Below are positions 38,449-43,139 of a stretch of 43,139 bases of DNA, one piece after another. The first letter of the stretch is position 1. Every line of letters begins with the position of its first letter. This DNA is from a virus. The position numbers were made by a program, and so were the translations under genes. Location: positions 1-43,139 of IMG/VR virus record IMGVR_UViG_3300046829_000127; one strand, written 5' to 3'. Below the pieces are notes generated by a model. It was not told where the DNA came from. It did not search any database and saw nothing but the letters and a program-made list of their open reading frames with translations.

Positions 38449-38997
38449 ATGGACACGCTTGAGTGCTTCGGGACGGACAAGATCAGCCAGGGCTACCTGC
38501 CCGCCTATGAGCAGATCGCCGGGCTGCTGAACGCACCGGGCCGCATCTGCGAGGTCGGCGTCTGGCAGGGCGAATCGCTGCGGCTGTGGCAGCACCTGTT
38601 CCCCGGCGGGATCATCGCCGGCGTCGACGCCGACCCCCGCTGCGTGTGGCCCGAGGGGACAGCGCGGATACGGTGCGCGCAGGACGACCCGTCGCTCCCC
38701 GGCCAGCTCACCGCGATCAGCCCGGACGGCTGGCATCTCATCGTCGACGACGCATCCCATGAGGGCGTCATGACCCGCCGGACATTCGACCTGCTGTGGC
38801 CGCTGGTCACGCCCGGCGGCTACTACGTCGTCGAGGACTGGTTCGTCGGGTTCGGGAAGCACTGGCAGTTCCGGGGCGACCACACCATGCTGGACACGGC
38901 GCGGTCATTCCTGGGGCTGCTCGAGGAACCCGGCGGCGAGACGGAGTCGGTGACGTACCGGTACGGCATGATCATCATCCGGAAGGCAGTGACATGA
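38449..38997 (+). CDS. Class I SAM-dependent methyltransferase, antisense insert
   Basis: 182 aa from ATG 38449. Motif I C-E-V-G-V-W-Q-G-E-S near 34-43, an acidic V-D-A-D-P near 60-64 and V-D-D-A-S-H-E-G near 106-113 match CmcI- or macrocin-methyltransferase-like small-molecule enzymes. It points rightward, against the late operon, directly beside the leftward sugar genes. Likely substrate is a sugar or a virion modification. Coupled with the following 67-aa gene (ATGA). Confidence 0.75.
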   Translation: MDTLECFGTDKISQGYLPAYEQIAGLLNAPGRICEVGVWQGESLRLWQHLFPGGIIAGVDADPRCVWPEGTARIRCAQDDPSLPGQLTAISPDGWHLIVDDASHEGVMTRRTFDLLWPLVTPGGYYVVEDWFVGFGKHWQFRGDHTMLDTARSFLGLLEEPGGETESVTYRYGMIIIRKAVT

Positions 38998-39197
38998 GCG
39001 AATGGTACGAACCGCTAAGCCGCCGACGTCGGCGGAAGCTAGCGGACAGATTCGACCGTGCGTTCTGGCGCACCGCTTACAGGCCCCCGCGACCAGGGGA
39101 CAGCAAGTACGGCGACGAGGGCGTCCTGGCCGACCTGGATAACGCGGCTCGGGAGCTACGCGGGATGGCACCGCTCTACCTCAGCAGCCCGGCGTAA
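38994..39197 (+). CDS. Small basic protein, partner of antisense methyltransferase
   Basis: 67 aa. Rich in Arg (S-R-R-R-R-R-K-L) with aromatic residues, coupled to the methyltransferase by ATGA overlap. Its 3' end overlaps the converging glycosyltransferase stop by 22 bases. Function unknown. Confidence 0.55.
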   Translation: MSEWYEPLSRRRRRKLADRFDRAFWRTAYRPPRPGDSKYGDEGVLADLDNAARELRGMAPLYLSSPA

Positions 39198-40180
39198 GCC
39201 TGTTCCCACAGCCGGTACCCGTTGTCGATGCAGTGCTGGCGGGCTAGCTCGCGGGCCTTGGCGCCCATCGATTCCCGCAGCCCGGCGTCGTTTGCGAGTT
39301 CCTGCATGTAGCCCAGCCACTCGTGGTCACGTTTCACGAGGAACCCGGTGACGCCGTGGAGAACGTAGTCGCGGTACGCCTCGCAGTCGCTGGCGATAAC
39401 AGGGATTCCCAGCGCCCCGTACTCCAGCGCCTTGATCGCGCTCTTCGACGCCGCGAACACGGACGGGTAGATCGGCGCCAGCCCGATATCGAAATCAGCG
39501 GACCCGTAGTAGGCGCGGGCGTCGTCCACGATATGCAGCCACGGCGAGAACCGCACCCTGGGGTGGCGGATCGTGGGCCGGTAGTCGACGCCTTTCAGGT
39601 GCATGTCCCAGCCAGGGTTCCGCTCGAGGAACCGGCGCACCGGCCGGGCGATCAGCGACACGTCCTGCGCATGCGACGCCCCGCCGCCCCACCCGATGAC
39701 CAGGCGGTCTGCACGCGGCCGCTCCACGTCGCATACATATGCAGGGATGTGGTTCGGGAGGACCACCACGTTGTCGCTGTGCTCCCGCATCACCTTCGCC
39801 AGCGGCTCGGTGGAAACCGTCACTAGCGATGCCGTCCGCGCCGAGAACGACACCGCGTCCTGCACGTCAGCGCGGCTGTAGATGCAGTAGGCGGACCAGT
39901 TCACCTGATCGACGCTGAACACGTCGTCATCGGTTTCGTAGACGAGTTTCGACGCCTGCGACATCCGCCGCCACGACCCCATCGCCGCGTGGTTGTTCCA
40001 CCGCTGCGCCACCACCACATCGTTCCCGGCGGCCTGCCCGATCGTGACACCCGGGCCGCCGTCGTCCTGGACCGCGGACACGAGGGTCACGTCGTGGCCG
40101 TGGCGGGCAAGTTCTTCCAGCGGCTGGATGACCCGGTAATAGGCGCAGCCCGACCCGTCGTGCCCGGAGAAAATCTTCAC
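39176..40180 (-). CDS. Glycosyltransferase, GT4-like
   Basis: 334 aa from GTG 40180 (GTGA overlap). The N-terminal half binds acceptor: G-S-G-C-A-Y-Y-R-V-I-Q-P-L. The C-terminal half has G-W-G-G-G-A-S-H and L-A-P-I-Y-P-S-V-F-A-A-S-K-S-A-I-K-A-L-E, then Y-G-A-L-G-I-P-V-I-A-S, the nucleotide-sugar site of GT-B enzymes. It belongs to a sugar cluster with the GT2, epimerase and methyltransferase genes. Confidence 0.85.
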   Translation of the reverse strand: MKIFSGHDGSGCAYYRVIQPLEELARHGHDVTLVSAVQDDGGPGVTIGQAAGNDVVVAQRWNNHAAMGSWRRMSQASKLVYETDDDVFSVDQVNWSAYCIYSRADVQDAVSFSARTASLVTVSTEPLAKVMREHSDNVVVLPNHIPAYVCDVERPRADRLVIGWGGGASHAQDVSLIARPVRRFLERNPGWDMHLKGVDYRPTIRHPRVRFSPWLHIVDDARAYYGSADFDIGLAPIYPSVFAASKSAIKALEYGALGIPVIASDCEAYRDYVLHGVTGFLVKRDHEWLGYMQELANDAGLRESMGAKARELARQHCIDNGYRLWEQAYAGLLR

Positions 40181-40791
40181 CGGGAAAAGTAGTAGTCGAC
40201 GGTGACTTCCGGCCAGAACACGTACGACGCGTACCCGGCGAGCCACCGTTCCGCGAGGTCCCAGTCCACCGTTTCCTGCCCCTCATCCCGCCACGTCGCC
40301 TTATCCAGCAGGCCGGTGCGGTGCATCATGGCGGACGTGTCGAGGCTCCCGCAGCCCGGCGGCGCGGCGCCGACAATGTAGGACGGGCCGTGGCCGTGCA
40401 TCATCGACTGGCTGTATCCCCAGTCCGCCGGTGCTGCGGCGAGGGCGGCGGCGAGGACGCGGAGGTGCTGCGGCCGGTACGCGTTGTCGTCATCGAGGTA
40501 GGCGACCACGTCACCAGCGGCGAGTTCGAGGCCGCGGAGCCGCGCCCGGTGTCCCCACCGGTACGCGTGGTCGTGGGTGTCGAGTTCAGCGAACTTCAGC
40601 CGCCCCGACTCAAGTTCAGCCGGGAACATGTGCGCGATCTCGCGGCCGAGTGCGAGGTCCTGGCCGTCGGCGACCACCACATGCTCGACGTTCGGGTAGT
40701 CCTGGTTCAGGACCGACGGGATGCACCGGGTGGTCACCAGGTCGGTGCGCTGCCAGGTTGGGGTCACAACCGTGATCAGCGGTTCAGCCAC
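40177..40791 (-). CDS. Glycosyltransferase family 2
   Basis: 204 aa from GTG 40791, overlapping the epimerase stop. T-V-V-T-P-T-W-Q-R near the start, V-V-V-A-D-G-Q-D and the metal-binding Y-L-D-D-D-N-A-Y define a GT-A fold. Shorter than many GT2 enzymes (about 250-300). Transfers a sugar from an NDP donor, probably to a virion protein. Confidence 0.87.
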   Translation of the reverse strand: MAEPLITVVTPTWQRTDLVTTRCIPSVLNQDYPNVEHVVVADGQDLALGREIAHMFPAELESGRLKFAELDTHDHAYRWGHRARLRGLELAAGDVVAYLDDDNAYRPQHLRVLAAALAAAPADWGYSQSMMHGHGPSYIVGAAPPGCGSLDTSAMMHRTGLLDKATWRDEGQETVDWDLAERWLAGYASYVFWPEVTVDYYFSR

Positions 40792-41633
40792 GCCCGGTAC
40801 CAGTCCGCGGTCTCCCGGACGAGGTGCGGCCACTCGTTCACGCACGCCGGGACGGTGGCGACGACCTCGGCGTCCTGCGGCTCGCCAGCCCGCGGCGGCA
40901 CCGTCTTCGGGTCACCGCGCCGCACCGGCAGCGTCACCGCGGGCCGGCACTCGACGGCGATGTCCTGCGCGATCTCGCGGACGGTGAACGGTTTCCCGCA
41001 TCCCGCCTCGGTCACGCCGCCGTACGGGCCGCCGATCGCGTCAGCGAGGACGGCAGCCACGTCGGTGACGTGAACGGGGTCGATCAGCTGGCCGCCGCCG
41101 CCGCACAGTTCCAGCGGCATCCCGGACAGCGCCCGGCACGCGAATGTCGGGAAGAACTTATGCACCGAAGCGGGACCGTGGGGCGGACCCGGGATCTGGC
41201 CGGGACCGTACACATGGAACGCCCGCACGACGACGATTTTCTCGCCGCCCCACTGCGCCCGCGCGAGTCCCAGGTCCTCGGCGCAGCCCTTGGTGATGGC
41301 GTACGGGTTCGGCTGCCCTTTATGCCCGGTGCCGATCTGGACGACGGGGATATCGCCGTACCGTTTCGCCATGTCGTACACGTTGACGGCGCCGATGGTG
41401 TTGACCTGCAGCGCGGCGGCTTCGGAGCCGAACAGCTCGGGGGTGCCGAGCATCCCGGCGAGGTTGATGACGGCGCCGATGTCGCGGAAAGACAGGACCC
41501 GCTCGAGGTCGGCGACGCGGCGGACATCACGGTCCGGCCGGTCGAACGGCACCATCTCGTCACCGCGTGCTGCCAGCTCGGCGGCGAGGTGCTGACCGAT
41601 GAACCCGCCGGACCCGGTGACGAGGACTTTCAC
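40776..41633 (-). CDS. NAD-dependent sugar-nucleotide epimerase/dehydratase
   Basis: 285 aa from GTG 41633. G-S-G-G-F-I-G at 7-13 binds NAD, and Y-A-I-T-K near residues 115-120 is the catalytic YxxxK of the extended SDR family. It closely resembles GalE or dTDP-sugar enzymes. It would make an NDP-sugar for the neighbouring glycosyltransferases. Confidence 0.88.
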   Translation of the reverse strand: MKVLVTGSGGFIGQHLAAELAARGDEMVPFDRPDRDVRRVADLERVLSFRDIGAVINLAGMLGTPELFGSEAAALQVNTIGAVNVYDMAKRYGDIPVVQIGTGHKGQPNPYAITKGCAEDLGLARAQWGGEKIVVVRAFHVYGPGQIPGPPHGPASVHKFFPTFACRALSGMPLELCGGGGQLIDPVHVTDVAAVLADAIGGPYGGVTEAGCGKPFTVREIAQDIAVECRPAVTLPVRRGDPKTVPPRAGEPQDAEVVATVPACVNEWPHLVRETADWYRAWLNR

Positions 41634-42175
41634 GGCGTCACCACCATCAGCGTTCCGGTCACCGTGCCGCCTCCGGGGAACATCTCGTTCACCGCGGCGC
41701 GGACACCGGGGCAGCAGCAGTCCTCGCCGTAGTCATGGCAGGCGATCGTACCGCCCGGCTCCAGCAACGTGAGTGCCTGCGCGATGTCGTGGCGGACCGC
41801 GGTCTCACTGTGGTCGCCATCGATGAAGATCAGACCGAACCGGCGTCCCGCGGCCGCGAGTTCCGGCATGACGGCCTGTGACGGCTTCGCGACAATCAGC
41901 ACTTCCGCAGCCGGCCCGTCGCCGAGCGCGCCGCACGCCTCCAGATTCGCGCACATCGCCTCGAACGACCCCGGAATCCATGTATGCGGATCCACCGCCG
42001 TGACCGTCTCGGCGCCTGCGAACGCCATGACGCACGCCGAGTAACCGTACGCCGACCCGATCTCCAGCACCGTCCGGCCGGCGGCCAGCCGCCCCAGTTC
42101 GGCAGCTTCCTCCGGCTGGATGGATGTGGAGAACGAGACACCGCCGGCGAGACGGTCATGCCACGGCAGGTGCAA
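41630..42175 (-). CDS. Class I SAM-dependent methyltransferase (Methyltransf_24-like)
   Basis: 181 aa from TTG 42175, just after the upstream stop (TGACTTG). Motif I V-L-E-I-G-S-A-Y-G-Y-S near 34-44, A-V-D-P-H near 59-63, F-I-D-G-D-H-S near 111-117. Small-molecule or sugar O-methyltransferases look like this. First gene of the sugar cluster; the non-ATG start may keep expression low. Confidence 0.8.
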   Translation of the reverse strand: MHLPWHDRLAGGVSFSTSIQPEEAAELGRLAAGRTVLEIGSAYGYSACVMAFAGAETVTAVDPHTWIPGSFEAMCANLEACGALGDGPAAEVLIVAKPSQAVMPELAAAGRRFGLIFIDGDHSETAVRHDIAQALTLLEPGGTIACHDYGEDCCCPGVRAAVNEMFPGGGTVTGTLMVVTP

Positions 42176-42176
42176 G

Positions 42177-42425
42177 TCAGTCCGCCTGCCACACGGGCGG
42201 CGACGGGGCATAGCCGCCGGTCGTGATCCGCGACGGCGGAGTCCCCACCGGCACCGTATCCGACGCCGATACGACCGGGTCACCCTGCGAGGTGCGGTCC
42301 GGCAGCGGATCCGACGGCGGCGACCCGGGAGCCGTCAGGGCCTCCATGTTCGACGACGTCATGTTCCCGCCGGCCTGGGAGGTGACCCACGGGCCGTTCC
42401 GCGCGAGATGCGACAGGTCGATCAT
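42177..42425 (-). CDS. Small hypothetical structural protein
   Basis: 82 aa. ATG overlaps the previous stop. Pro/Ser/Thr-rich and low in charge, like a disordered head-decoration peptide. No domain recognised. Confidence 0.55.
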   Translation of the reverse strand: MIDLSHLARNGPWVTSQAGGNMTSSNMEALTAPGSPPSDPLPDRTSQGDPVVSASDTVPVGTPPSRITTGGYAPSPPVWQAD

Positions 42426-42934
42426 CTGCGGTACCTGCCCGCACCGTTTTCCACCATGCCCTCACCCGCGCCGGTACCCAGCGGCATGTTCCCGGCCACG
42501 CCGGGGAGCTGCGGCCCGGTGCCGTACATGCCGTCTGCGGCCTGCGTCCAGTCGTTGACCCCGGACACATTGTCCGCGACGGTGTCAGTGACCTGGGTGC
42601 CGGTCAGGTAGGCACCCGGCCGGGTGAACGTCACCTGGTCGGCGCCCCCCGCGCTGTTCTGCGCGCCGGTGCTCCCCGGCGCCCCGGTGTGCGCGATCAC
42701 CGACGGGCCGAGCCCCGACAGGCCCTCATTCAGCTGGCCCGGCTCGTTCGTCGGATCCCCCGAGTACAGGGCATTGCCCGGCGTCCCGGCCGCGCCGGTC
42801 CCGGCGGGCAGGGCGACGCCGAACAGCGACGACGGGTACTGGCCCGGCTCGTTCGTCGGCTCGCCGCTGGTCCGGCCGGCGGACTGGACGGGCGTCTTCG
42901 ACTCACCCGAAGATCCGTAACCCGGAGTAGTCAT
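42422..42934 (-). CDS. Pro/Gly/Thr-rich repeat protein near capsid
   Basis: 170 aa from ATG 42934. T-N-E-P-G-Q occurs twice (residues about 26-31 and 61-66), each followed by a leucine-containing segment and a Gly-Pro-rich stretch. Low complexity; probably a capsid-decoration or head-completion protein, as it is the second gene after the major capsid. Function unknown. Confidence 0.6.
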   Translation of the reverse strand: MTTPGYGSSGESKTPVQSAGRTSGEPTNEPGQYPSSLFGVALPAGTGAAGTPGNALYSGDPTNEPGQLNEGLSGLGPSVIAHTGAPGSTGAQNSAGGADQVTFTRPGAYLTGTQVTDTVADNVSGVNDWTQAADGMYGTGPQLPGVAGNMPLGTGAGEGMVENGAGRYRR

Positions 42935-43112
42935 GTGGACTCCTTCACCTTCTGCTGATGCGAGCACTGCGCGCACGTGTAGCCGCCGCCGTGGCGGACG
43001 ACCAGGTTCCCCGCGGTCGCCATGTGACCGCAGTCCAGTTTCCGGAGCAGCGCCCCGTCATCAGTGCACCGGCCGCACACCGATCTTCCGTCGGCGAGGT
43101 CGACCCGGCGTG
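42931..43112 (-). CDS. Small zinc-finger protein, C-terminal part (start lies at 144 on the circle)
   Basis: This is the right-hand copy of the junction-spanning 73-aa gene. 42931-43008 is unique sequence coding for the last 25 residues, and 43009-43112 repeats 1-104. The C-terminal half carries a C-x2-C-x-H group and ends at a TGA that overlaps the ATG of the next gene (42934) in ATGA form, so the two are translationally coupled. Truncation at 43112 is an artefact of linearisation. Confidence 0.75.
43009..43112. repeat. 104-bp terminal direct repeat, right copy
   Basis: Exact copy of bases 1-104. It marks the point where the circular genome was opened, giving a unit length of 43,008 bp. Confidence 0.95.
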
Positions 43113-43139
43113 GGGGGGTGGCCAGCGCCCCCCCCCGCC
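43113..43139. other. Unmatched G/C-run tail, probable assembly artefact
   Basis: After the exact repeat ends at 43112 the sequence departs from the continuation seen at 105 onward. It becomes a G run, a short mixed stretch and a C run. Such homopolymer tails are typical of low-quality read ends. No coding or regulatory signal is seen. Confidence 0.7.

Noticed and set aside
1-43139. DNA polymerase, primase, helicase, SSB, tRNA or rRNA genes
   Set aside because: None could be recognised among the ORFs or by eye; small or unusual tRNAs cannot be fully excluded without a covariance search.

Overview
The window is one complete, high-GC, tailed temperate phage genome (siphovirus-like) of an actinobacterium, assembled as a closed circle that was cut open. 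The first 104 bases recur exactly at 43009-43112, and one small zinc-finger gene reads in frame across that junction, so the unit genome is about 43,008 bp. The last 27 bases (43113-43139) match nothing at the other end and look like G/C-run assembly noise. An actinobacterial host is inferred from the high GC content, the many GTG (some TTG) starts in GTGA/ATGA overlaps, a BldC-like regulator, DUF6221 genes, and a portal, protease, capsid and tape-measure set of actinophage style. No host sequence is present, so the genus is unknown.

Layout. Nearly everything is transcribed leftward (minus strand) as one long chain of overlapping genes. It begins near 17.15 kb at a divergent control region and runs through early regulatory and small membrane genes (17.1-13.8 kb), then recombination, nuclease, methylation and replication genes (13.8-9.6 kb: RecT-like annealing protein, PD-(D/E)XK-like nuclease, D12-class Dam methylase, replisome-organiser-like protein, CcrM-type methylase). 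Lysis follows (9.4-8.0 kb: two-segment membrane protein, amidase), then a membrane-anchored HTH protein, an HNH protein and packaging (6.4-4.1 kb), portal, DUF6582-protease fusion and HK97 capsid (3.9-0.2 kb). It continues across the circle junction into head-associated genes, a sugar and methyltransferase cluster (42.2-38.4 kb), Ala-rich and beta-helix structural proteins, connector and terminator genes, the tail tube, a frameshifted tail-assembly chaperone, the tape measure and tail-tip proteins, and ends at a strong hairpin at 21.23-21.27 kb.

The only long rightward block (17.2-21.2 kb) is the lysogeny and accessory arm: small membrane and zinc proteins, an XRE regulator, a C5-cytosine methylase overlapping an HNH gene, a tyrosine integrase and two tandem DUF6221 genes. 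Three further rightward inserts sit inside the leftward late operon: a methyltransferase plus a 67-aa gene (38.4-39.2 kb), a ribbon-helix-helix protein plus an unknown 108-aa protein (30.1-30.55 kb), and an endonuclease VII homologue (29.1-29.6 kb).

Most notable points are: three predicted DNA methylases of different classes; four HNH or endonuclease-VII-like genes; a putative virion-glycosylation module split between the capsid-side and tail-tube-side genes, one member of which has a frameshifted N-terminus; a polyglycine adhesin-like domain spliced into a LamG-like domain of the main tail-tip protein; a -1 frameshift site in the tail chaperone; and iteron-like repeats next to the replication-initiator-like gene. 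No polymerase, primase or helicase was recognised, so host replication machinery is probably recruited.
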